Positions 57,626 to 64,000 of a stretch of 64,000 bases of DNA are shown here, in pieces. The notes beneath the pieces are model-generated. The model saw nothing but the letters and a program-made list of their open reading frames with translations, ran no database searches and was not told the DNA's origin. This stretch comes from Leucobacter allii (GTDB taxonomy: Bacteria; Actinomycetota; Actinomycetes; Actinomycetales; Microbacteriaceae). Each line of letters opens with the position of its first letter. The first letter of the stretch is position 1. The stretch covers positions 1,860,001 through 1,924,000 of the forward strand of contig NZ_CP095045.1 in the NCBI RefSeq assembly GCF_022919155.1. The letters are read 5' to 3'. A program made the position numbers and the translations under genes.

Positions 57626-58417
57626 TCACGATCCGAGCGGGTCGTGCAGCCGCCGGAGGAACTCGCGGGTCTCCGCGCGCTCCGGTCGGTCGAAGATCTG
57701 CTCGGGCGGGCCCGACTCGATGATCGCCCCGTCCTTGAGGTACACGACGCGGTCGGCGACCCGCCGCGCGAAGGACATCTCGTGCGTCGCCATCACGATC
57801 GTCGAGCCCGAGGCCTTGAGCTCGCGGACGAGGTCGAGCACCTCCCCCACGAGCTGCGGATCGAGGGCGCTCGTGATCTCGTCGAGGAGGAGCAGCTCCG
57901 GGTCGGTCGCGACCGCGCGGGCGATGGCGACGCGCTGCTGCTGCCCGCCGGAGAGGCGGTCGGGGTACTCCCTCGCCTTGTCGGCCAGGCCGATGCGGTC
58001 GAGGAGGGCGAGCCCGATCTGCTCGGCCTCGGCGCGCGGCATGCCGAAGACCTTGCGGGAGGCGAGCGTGACGTTGTCGAGCACGTGCATGTGCGGGAAG
58101 AGGTTGTAGTGCTGGAAGACGACTCCGATGCGGGCGCGGACGCCGTCGGCGTCGGTGCGCGGATCGGTGACGTCGGTGACGCGCCCCTCGGCGTCGGCGA
58201 GCAGGATCCTGCCGTCGTCGACCTGCTCGAGGAGGTTGATGGTCTTCAGCAGGGTCGACTTGCCCGAGCCCGAGGCTCCGATGAGCACGACGACCTCGTG
58301 CCGGCCGACGACGAGGTCGATCCCGCGCAGCACCGCGTGCTCCCCGAAGCGCTTGTGCACGCCCTGCACCTCGAGGACCGCTGCGGTCCCCGCCCCGGCG
58401 TTCGCATCCCCGGTCAT
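57626..58417 (-). CDS. Polar amino-acid ABC importer ATPase
   Basis: 263 residues, ATG start overlapping the permease stop (ATGA). Walker A IGASGSGKST, Q-loop VFQHYNLFPHMHVLDN, signature LSGGQQQRVAIARA, Walker B LLLDEITSALDP (Ile for Pro after Glu, common in this group) and H-loop MATHEM. The QHYNLFPHM and EITSALDP sequences place it with GlnQ/HisP-type ATPases. It serves the permease and binding protein encoded upstream. Confidence 0.93.
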   Translation of the reverse strand: MTGDANAGAGTAAVLEVQGVHKRFGEHAVLRGIDLVVGRHEVVVLIGASGSGKSTLLKTINLLEQVDDGRILLADAEGRVTDVTDPRTDADGVRARIGVVFQHYNLFPHMHVLDNVTLASRKVFGMPRAEAEQIGLALLDRIGLADKAREYPDRLSGGQQQRVAIARAVATDPELLLLDEITSALDPQLVGEVLDLVRELKASGSTIVMATHEMSFARRVADRVVYLKDGAIIESGPPEQIFDRPERAETREFLRRLHDPLGS

Positions 58418-59280
58418 ACGACCCCTCCGATCTGCTCGCGCCGCTGTGCCCGCGCCGTCATCCAGTCGGTGAGGCGGATGAAGGGCCAGGACAGGACGAC
58501 GAACAGCACCCCCGCGAGCACGTACGGCGTGAAGTTGTAGGCGGAGGCGACCTCGATCTGCGCGGCCCGGACGGCGTCGACGGCGCCGAGCACCGAGATC
58601 AGGCCCACGTCCTTCTGCATGGAGACGAAGTCGTTCATGAGCGCCGGGGTGACCTTGCGCACGGCCTGCGGCATGACGATCAGCCGGAGGGTCCTGCCAT
58701 GGCTCAGCCCGAGCGAGCGGGCGGCGAGGCGCTGCGAGGGGTGCACCGCCTCGATGCCGGCACGCAGCACCTCGGCGACGTAGGCGGAGTAGCACAGGAT
58801 GAGCGCGATCGTGCCCCAGAACTGCGGCGGCATGCGACCCGTGAGCTCGAGCCCGGGGATGCCGAAGCCCACGAGGTAGAGCACGAGCAGCACGGGGATG
58901 CCGCGAAAGATGTCCGTGTACCCGGCGGCGAGCAGGCGGATCGGCGTGAACACCGCGCCGCGGAGCGTGCGGGCCACGGCCAGCAGCGTGCCGAGGATCG
59001 CCACGCCGATGACGGCGACGACGAGCACCTGGATATTGATCCAAAGCCCGGCGATGACCCGTGGGAACGCATCGGCGGCGACGCCGAGGTCGAAGAAGGT
59101 GGCGCGCACCCGCTCCCAGCCGGGGCTCAGCACGAGGATCGCGACGAGCACGGCCGCGAAGAGCAGCGTGCTGGCCACGCTCACGAGGATGGAGCGCTGC
59201 TTCCGGGCGCTCCGGAACGCCCGGCGCTCGAGCTCGAGCGAGCTGACGGCGCCGGGCGTGCCGGAGGGAATCGTGGACAC
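58414..59280 (-). CDS. Polar amino-acid ABC importer permease
   Basis: 288 residues from the GTG at 59280, eight bases after the binding-protein stop; a GTG at 59325 inside that gene is possible but lacks support. One extra N-terminal membrane helix (about 40-60 of the longer form) precedes the HisM/GlnP-type core with INIQVLVVAVIGVAILGTLL, FRGIPVLLVLYLVGFG and the EAA loop AVHPSQRLAARSLGLSHGRTLR...MPQAVRKVTPALMNDF. It forms the membrane channel for a polar amino acid. Ribosome site weak, so coupling to the upstream gene is likely. Confidence 0.9.
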   Translation of the reverse strand: MSTIPSGTPGAVSSLELERRAFRSARKQRSILVSVASTLLFAAVLVAILVLSPGWERVRATFFDLGVAADAFPRVIAGLWINIQVLVVAVIGVAILGTLLAVARTLRGAVFTPIRLLAAGYTDIFRGIPVLLVLYLVGFGIPGLELTGRMPPQFWGTIALILCYSAYVAEVLRAGIEAVHPSQRLAARSLGLSHGRTLRLIVMPQAVRKVTPALMNDFVSMQKDVGLISVLGAVDAVRAAQIEVASAYNFTPYVLAGVLFVVLSWPFIRLTDWMTARAQRREQIGGVV

Positions 59281-59288
59281 CGCGGGGG

Positions 59289-60125
59289 CTACTGGAGGAC
59301 CGGCGCGCCCTGGTCGGCGATCCACTCGGCCGCGAGCTCGTCGAGCGTCCCGTCCTCGCGGAGGGCGTCGACCGCGGCGGTCACGTCGGCCGTGAGCGCC
59401 GAGTCCTTCGGAAGCACGAAGGCGAAGGCGTCGCCCCCCTCGTCCGACTCGAGCTGGCCGACGATGACGCCGTCGTCGAGCTGGGCGTCGCGCACGTAGA
59501 AGGCGCCGGGCAGATCGGTGACGAGGGCATCGATGGTGCCGTTCTGGAGCGCGGCGACGGTGTCGTCGACGCTGTTGAAGACCTGCAGCTCGTTCGTGGG
59601 GTCGATGACCTCCTCCGCGACCGTGAGCGAGGTCGTGCCCGAGGCGACTCCGATGACGGCGTCCTTGAGATCGGCGATGCTCGTGGCCTCCGCGGCCGCG
59701 GTGCCGCCCGCCGCTACGACGGCCTGCGTCGTCTCGTAGTACGGCGAGGAGAAATCGACGGCCTGGGCGCGCTCCTCGCTCACGGAGAACTGCTGGATGT
59801 TGAGATCGAAGTCCTTCGGGCCCGGGGCGATGGCCGCGTCGAAGCTCGTGCGCACCCAGACCACGTCCTCATCCGCGAAGCCGAGCTCCTCAGCCACCGC
59901 GTAGGCGACGGCGGCCTCGAAGCCCTCCCCGCTCTCCGGGTCGTCGTTCTGCACCCAGGGCGCGTAGGCGGGCTCGCCCGTGGCGATGGTGAGCTTGCCC
60001 TCGGTCACGGCGCCCGTGCCCTCGCCTCCGGCGGCGTCGCCGCCTCCGCTCGTGCAGGCGGTCAGGGCGAGCAGGGCCGCGGCGCCCGCGGCGACGGCCG
60101 CGGCGAGACGGGAGGTGCGTGACAT
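59289..60125 (-). CDS. Polar amino-acid-binding lipoprotein
   Basis: 278 residues; ATG with AGGAG seven bases upstream. The signal peptide ends in a lipobox (ALTAC, about residue 24). The mature protein is a cluster-F solute-binding protein: EPAYAPWVQ, GFEAAVAYAVAEELGF, WVRTSFDAAIAP, DFDLNIQQFSVSEERAQAVDFSSPYYETTQAV and IGVASGTTS. FDLNIQQFSVSEER is typical of amino-acid-binding proteins. Amino-acid type (Gln, His, Cys or other) cannot be told. First gene of the three-gene operon. Confidence 0.93.
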   Translation of the reverse strand: MSRTSRLAAAVAAGAAALLALTACTSGGGDAAGGEGTGAVTEGKLTIATGEPAYAPWVQNDDPESGEGFEAAVAYAVAEELGFADEDVVWVRTSFDAAIAPGPKDFDLNIQQFSVSEERAQAVDFSSPYYETTQAVVAAGGTAAAEATSIADLKDAVIGVASGTTSLTVAEEVIDPTNELQVFNSVDDTVAALQNGTIDALVTDLPGAFYVRDAQLDDGVIVGQLESDEGGDAFAFVLPKDSALTADVTAAVDALREDGTLDELAAEWIADQGAPVLQ

Positions 60126-60181
60126 GGGAGCTCCTAGGCGTGGGGAGGGGCACGGGCCGGGGCCCGCGGCGATCAGCGACC

Positions 60182-60187
60182 ATTCTA
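60182..60187 (-). promoter_or_regulatory. -10 hexamer (TAGAAT) of the amino-acid transport operon
   Basis: CGTAGAATGG on the minus strand gives a ~50-base leader ending in AGGAG. Confidence 0.5.
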
Positions 60188-60224
60188 CGAGAGTCGCGCG
60201 CGGCGCGCGCGCCCGGTGTCACGC

Positions 60225-60288
60225 GCCGTCACGCAGCCTCACGCGCCGTCACGCCTAACCCGCCGTCACGCCTCACCCGCCGTCACGG
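60225..60288. repeat. Four direct copies of GCCGTCACGC at 17-20 base spacing
   Basis: Copies start at 60225, 60245, 60262 and 60279 (the last ends CGG). They lie upstream of the transport-operon -10 and downstream of the amidohydrolase gene, so they could be regulator-binding iterons. Confidence 0.75.
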
Positions 60289-60380
60289 ACCGTCGCGCAT
60301 CGCCGCACGGCGGGCGCTGACGGGCGACGGATCGCGGCCCCGGCTCCTCCGGGCGGCCGGCACCCGGGGCTCCGGCGCGC

Positions 60381-61697
60381 TCAGCGGGCGTCGAATCGGG
60401 TGGCTCCGCCCACGATCGTGCGCCGCGCGCGCCCGGCTCCGTCCTCGACGAGTTCGGCGAGGGCCGCGTCGGGGTTCCGCGCGTCCACCGCGAAGCAGGC
60501 GAGGTCGGCGACGGCGCCGACGCCGAGCTGGCCGACGCGGTGCTTGCCGACGTTCAGCCCGAGCGCCGCGGCGCCGCCGAGCGTGGCCGCGGCGAAGAGG
60601 CGCTGGTGGAGATCGTCGCCGCGATAGCCCTGCGCCCGCGCGACCCGGTACAGCGCCGCGACGTCCGCGAGCAGGTCGAGCGAGGGCGAGGACGAGAGCG
60701 AATCGGTGCCGACCGCGATCGGGTTGCCCTCGCGCAGGTAGGCGGCCACCGGCGGCATGTCGAGCCCGATCACCTCGTTCGAGCGCGGGCAGAGCGCGAC
60801 GCTCGTCCCCCGGGCGCGCAGCAGCGCGCGATCGGCGGCGCTGACGTAGACGCCGTGCGCGATGTGGCAGTCGGGGCCGAGCACCCCGAGGTGGTCGACG
60901 AACTGCGTCGAGGAGACGCCGATGCCGTGCGATCGCAGCGCTCGGAAGCTGTCGGCGGCGAGCTCGGGCCACTCCCCGTGCCCCCCGGGCCCGGCGCCGA
61001 CGTAGCCGTCGATGCCGTCGAACTCGCGCTCCATGTGCGCCTCGGCGAGGTGGATGTGCAGTCGGAGCCCCTCCTCGCGGACGATGTCGGGGAGTTCGAG
61101 CAGCGGCTGCACCTCGAGGGAGTAGGGCGCGTGGGGCGACACCCCGGCTCCGGGCGGGGTCGGGATGCTCCGGATCTGCTCGCGGACCGACTCGCGCGCC
61201 GCGGCGTCCCAGTCGGCGTTGCTCGCACCGTAGACCTCCCAGTAGGCGATGCCGTGCATCCCCGCCGCGTGCAGGGCTCCGAGCGCTTCGCGATCGGTCA
61301 CCACGTCCGCGGCCGCCGTGACCCCCGCGGCGAGGCTCTGCGCCGCGCCCTCGGCGGCCGCCGCGGCCCAGTCGTGCCCGTCCCGCTCGTACGCGGCGTC
61401 GAAGGCGTCGCCCCAGTCGTCGAAGCCCCGGTAGGTGCGGGCCGCCGCGACCTCGGCCATGCGGGTGTACTGGAGGTGCGTGTGCGCGTTCACGAGCCCG
61501 GGGGCGAGCACGCCCTCCCAGTGCTCCTCCGTGAACGCCGCGCCGCGCGCGGCGAGCGTCTCGCGCACCCAGCGCCGATCGCCCACGTGCAGAATCCGTC
61601 CGTTCCGCACCGCGACCGCGCCGTCCTGGATCCGCGGGCTGGTGACGGGGAAGACGAGGTCCGCGCTGTAGACGACGGTTTCGGGAACGGCACTCAC
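60381..61697 (-). CDS. Adenosine-derivative deaminase-type amidohydrolase
   Basis: 438 residues from the GTG at 61697; its -10-like TAGACT (61710-61705) uses the stop codon of the upstream gene. It is a metal-dependent amidohydrolase of the ATZ/TRZ-deaminase branch: LAPGLVNAHTHLQYT (metal His pair, about 63-72), SPHAPYS, LHIHLAEAHMERE (about 205-217), CHIAHGVYV and GTDSLSSSPSLDL (about 325). The ALCPRSNEVIG segment resembles that of aminodeoxyfutalosine and S-adenosylhomocysteine/methylthioadenosine deaminases, so it probably removes the 6-amino group of an adenosine derivative. The upstream neighbour is an SAH-hydrolase homologue. Cytosolic; exact substrate unknown. Confidence 0.82.
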   Translation of the reverse strand: MSAVPETVVYSADLVFPVTSPRIQDGAVAVRNGRILHVGDRRWVRETLAARGAAFTEEHWEGVLAPGLVNAHTHLQYTRMAEVAAARTYRGFDDWGDAFDAAYERDGHDWAAAAAEGAAQSLAAGVTAAADVVTDREALGALHAAGMHGIAYWEVYGASNADWDAAARESVREQIRSIPTPPGAGVSPHAPYSLEVQPLLELPDIVREEGLRLHIHLAEAHMEREFDGIDGYVGAGPGGHGEWPELAADSFRALRSHGIGVSSTQFVDHLGVLGPDCHIAHGVYVSAADRALLRARGTSVALCPRSNEVIGLDMPPVAAYLREGNPIAVGTDSLSSSPSLDLLADVAALYRVARAQGYRGDDLHQRLFAAATLGGAAALGLNVGKHRVGQLGVGAVADLACFAVDARNPDAALAELVEDGAGRARRTIVGGATRFDAR

Positions 61698-61704
61698 CCC
61701 CACG

Positions 61705-61710
61705 AGTCTA
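61705..61710 (-). promoter_or_regulatory. -10 hexamer (TAGACT) overlapping a stop codon
   Basis: TAGACT on the minus strand includes the TAG stop of the SAH-hydrolase-like gene and ends seven bases before the amidohydrolase GTG. It may give separate leaderless transcription of the amidohydrolase. Confidence 0.4.
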
Positions 61711-63507
61711 GTTGCCGCGCCGGTAGCGGTGGACCGTCCACTCCTGGGCGGCTCCGCCCGGCCGCGCACCGTCCGGGCTCGCCTCGGCACCGCCGCCGCG
61801 CGCCGCGAGCGCGGCGCGCGCCACCCGCTCCTCGTCCGCGCGGTCGAGCGCGTGCACGCCGGCCGGCAACGGCCGGCCCGCCGCGTCGGCGCGGACGAGC
61901 CGCAGGAGCGCCGAGACCTGGGTGGCGAAGGAGAGGTCCATGACCTCGATGGGGTTGCCCTCCGCCGCGGTGTAGTTCACCCCGCTGCCCTCCGCGAGGA
62001 TCCGCACCGATCGGCCGTCCGGCGCCGTCCACTCCGCGATGCGGCCGGTGCTGGGGCGCGATCGCCAGCCGGCGTCGCGGAGCTCGTCGAGCGCGAGCTC
62101 GTCGTCGATGCCCCCGGCGACGGCGACGGCGGTCCCGGACCGCAGCCGCGCGAAGCCGGCGGCGTCGATCGTGTGCCAGACCCCCGTGGCGCTCACGACG
62201 ATGTCGGCCCGGGCGAGCGCGGCGTCCGCCGTCGTCGCCTCGTGCCCGTCGTGGAGGGCGGAGAGGGCGCGCACGGGATCGCGTTCGACGACGGTGACCT
62301 CGGCGCCGAGCGCCGCGGCGAAGCGGGCGACGCCGATCCCGACGGGGCCGTAGCCGATGACGGCCCAGCGCGTCCCGGCGATGCCGGGGCGCGCGTCGCC
62401 GGCCGGATCGGTGCCGCGCGCGTCGCCGTCGGGGCCTGCATCGCCGCGAGCGTCGCCCGCGGGGTCGAGGCAGTCCGCGATCGCGAGCACGCAGGACTGC
62501 CCGGTGCCGATGAGGTTGTCGAAGTCGGACTTCGTGCGGGCGTCGTTCGCCGCGATCACGGGGATGCGGAGCGCGCCGGTCTCGGCGGCCTCGCGCAACG
62601 GTCGCACCCCGCTCGTCGTCTCCTCCGACGCCCCGCGGAGCGTCGCGAGGGCCGACGGCCGCTCCGTATGCGCGAGCCGGATCAGATGCGCCCCGTCGTC
62701 GATGAGGTACTCGGGCGCCCAATCGAGGATCGCCGCCGCGTGCGCCGCGTCGACGGCCGAGGCGTCGGCGGCGAGGTCGGCCGCGTCGGCGGCGGCGTCG
62801 ACGCCCGCGGCGGCGGCGTCCACGGGCTCGGTCGGGGCGAAGACGACAACCCCGGGTTCGGCGGCGAGCGCGGCGGCGACCTCGGGGTCCGTCTCGCTCA
62901 CGGCGCTGAAGACGGCGACCTCGCAGCCGGCGCGTGCGAGGGCTGCGGCGAAGGCGGCCGTCTTCGGTTCGAGGACGAGGCTCACGCCGAGACGGATCCC
63001 GCGCCCGCCGAGCTCCTCGCGGAGCGCCGCGAGGAGCCCCGCCGTCGCGGGCATGCCGCGGGACGCCCAGTCGATGCGCGCACGGGCGTCCGCCCCCCGC
63101 AGAGGACGCGCCCCGCCGGGCACGCGCACGATGGTCGGCGGCAGCGCTCCGGGCGCGTCGGTCGCCACCGCCGACGCGGCCAGCGCGTCGTCCGGAGCGG
63201 CCACGTCGTCCGGAGCGGCCGCGGACGCCTCGGCGGCCATCTCCGCCTCGGCCGCCGCATCGACGAAGACGACGTCGATGCCGGTGCGCGCACGGACGGC
63301 GGCGTCATCGCGGCCTCCGGTTCCGTGCGCGTCGAGGATCCGGGCCCCCATGCGTGCGAGGGCGCCGGCGAGGAGCTCCCGCCGCCGACCGGGTGCGAGG
63401 CGCAGCTGCACGCGGGCGCCCGCGAGGAGCCGGTTGCCCGCGCGGGCGGCGTCGCGGATCGCGCGCTCCACGTCGAGCGCTGCGGCGCGATCCTCCGGCG
63501 CGCTCAC
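61708..63507 (-). CDS. Diverged S-adenosylhomocysteine hydrolase homologue
   Basis: 599 residues from a GTG overlapping the upstream stop (GTGA). Conserved SAHH pieces: GMPATAGLLAALREE, LIDDGAHLIRL (Asp131-type), EETTSGVRPL (about 294), NDARTKSDFDN (Lys186, Asp190, Asn191-type; about 318) and the NAD loop VIGYGPVGIGVA (about 383). But the His55 region (CLHMTVQT in typical enzymes) reads SLVLEPKT, the NIGHFD His301 region reads AGGIDDE, and the C-terminal KxxxYRY is absent. The protein also has ~150 extra Ala/Asp-rich residues, including an N-terminal domain. It probably binds NAD and a related nucleoside but may not catalyse the standard reaction. It forms an operon with the deaminase-type gene. 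Confidence 0.78.
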   Translation of the reverse strand: MSAPEDRAAALDVERAIRDAARAGNRLLAGARVQLRLAPGRRRELLAGALARMGARILDAHGTGGRDDAAVRARTGIDVVFVDAAAEAEMAAEASAAAPDDVAAPDDALAASAVATDAPGALPPTIVRVPGGARPLRGADARARIDWASRGMPATAGLLAALREELGGRGIRLGVSLVLEPKTAAFAAALARAGCEVAVFSAVSETDPEVAAALAAEPGVVVFAPTEPVDAAAAGVDAAADAADLAADASAVDAAHAAAILDWAPEYLIDDGAHLIRLAHTERPSALATLRGASEETTSGVRPLREAAETGALRIPVIAANDARTKSDFDNLIGTGQSCVLAIADCLDPAGDARGDAGPDGDARGTDPAGDARPGIAGTRWAVIGYGPVGIGVARFAAALGAEVTVVERDPVRALSALHDGHEATTADAALARADIVVSATGVWHTIDAAGFARLRSGTAVAVAGGIDDELALDELRDAGWRSRPSTGRIAEWTAPDGRSVRILAEGSGVNYTAAEGNPIEVMDLSFATQVSALLRLVRADAAGRPLPAGVHALDRADEERVARAALAARGGGAEASPDGARPGGAAQEWTVHRYRRGN

Positions 63508-64000
63508 GAGCCGTCCTCCTCGGACTCGGACGCCGCGGCGTCCGAGTCCTCCGTGCCGGGCTCTGCCGACGGGGCCGCCGCGGATCCCGATGCCTCGGAT
63601 TCCGATGCCTCGGATTCCGACTTCCCGGATTCCGAGGCCGCCGCGCGCCACTGGGCGCACGCGGCCTCGCCGTCGTCCGGCAGCCCGAGCGCGCGGCGCG
63701 CGGCGAGGGCCGTCTCCCCGATCGCGTCGCCGCCCTGCCACGCGTAGGCGACCGCCTCGTCCGCGGGGAGCTTCGCGACGCGCGCCGCCTGCCGGCGGTC
63801 CTGCGCGAGCGTCTTCCGCACCGCCGCGATCTCCTCGGACGCGGCATCCGGCCAGCTCTGTTCGGCGGCGTCGAGCTCCCGGGCCGCGGCGCCGCTCGCC
63901 CGCGAGACGGCGACCATCGCATCGGCGAATCCGGAGGCGTCGTCACCGCCGCGGGCGAGCTCGATCCGGAGCAGGTCGATCTGCAGATCCGCCGCATCCC
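63504..64000 (-). CDS. Hypothetical protein, N-terminus beyond window
   Basis: The frame is open to the window edge; the ATG at 63917 is inside, and coding character continues upstream of it, so the start is probably outside. The visible 165 residues contain a helical, Ala/Arg/Glu-rich part (IAAVRKTLAQDRRQAARVAKL, AYAWQGGDAIGETALAARRALGL) and a low-complexity Ser/Glu/Ala tail with three copies of an ASESE-type unit. I recognise no domain. It overlaps the SAH-hydrolase-like gene (GTGA), so it is co-translated with it. Confidence 0.6.
   Translation of the reverse strand, partial: DAADLQIDLLRIELARGGDDASGFADAMVAVSRASGAAARELDAAEQSWPDAASEEIAAVRKTLAQDRRQAARVAKLPADEAVAYAWQGGDAIGETALAARRALGLPDDGEAACAQWRAAASESGKSESEASESEASGSAAAPSAEPGTEDSDAAASESEEDGS

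Overview
The window is about 70% G+C or more, uses GTG and TTG starts freely, and has very alanine/arginine/aspartate-rich proteins. Together with the gene order this points to an actinobacterium, most likely of the family Microbacteriaceae (a Leucobacter-like organism is my guess; this is inference, not a database result). It reads as ordinary chromosome: one initiator tRNA, about 44 protein genes (two cut by the window ends), and no insertion sequence, prophage, CRISPR array or origin that I can see.

Layout. (1) 1-5.6 kb: a cell-wall polymer locus with a TagH/Wzt-type ABC ATPase, a single-domain and a tandem-domain CDP-glycerol glycerophosphotransferase-family protein, and a family-2 glycosyltransferase. 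(2) 5.7-11.0 kb: an HtrA/DegP membrane protease and a 1139-residue surface protein with five DUF11-type repeats and an LAxTG sorting signal. (3) 11.1-11.3 kb: initiator tRNA with its own promoter and a strong hairpin. (4) 11.8-39.5 kb: a block whose order resembles the mycobacterial Rv3193c-Rv3211 region (from memory): UPF0182 membrane protein, PDZ-Lon (S16) protease, DUF2342 protein, ThiF/E1-like protein, UvrD2-like helicase, NudC, AdnB, AdnA, DUF3107, MiaE-like ferritin-fold protein and RhlE. It also carries a catalytically broken phosphotransferase, a LexA-controlled 13E12/HNH nuclease, CoaBC and an RlmC-like rRNA methyltransferase. (5) 39.6-41.9 kb: a PHP phosphoesterase divergent from an aminopeptidase P. 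(6) 41.9-53.2 kb: a catecholate-siderophore utilisation island: a siderophore-interacting flavoprotein fused to a methyltransferase-like domain, then FepB, FepD, FepG, FepC and a flavin monooxygenase in one tightly overlapping operon, with an enterochelin-esterase-like gene nearby. (7) 53.3-57.5 kb: a PLP decarboxylase/aminotransferase-fold enzyme, a divergent LysR regulator and an MFS drug exporter. (8) 57.6-64 kb: a polar amino-acid ABC transporter, an adenosine-type amidohydrolase, a diverged S-adenosylhomocysteine hydrolase homologue and the 3' part of an unknown gene.

How it works together. The siderophore island contains import (FepBDGC), reduction (SIP), ester cleavage (Fes-like) and a monooxygenase but no siderophore synthesis genes, so it probably exploits other organisms' catecholates. 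The SIP operon and the distant esterase gene share a near-palindrome (core ATCATCTGATGAT / ATTCATCTGCTGAAT) placed 17-18 bases after a TAGssT -10 hexamer in both cases. This looks like a dedicated operator and is the most interesting regulatory signal here. A perfect actinobacterial LexA box precedes the 13E12 nuclease. About a dozen genes begin 6-7 bases after a -10-like hexamer with no Shine-Dalgarno, so leaderless transcription appears common.
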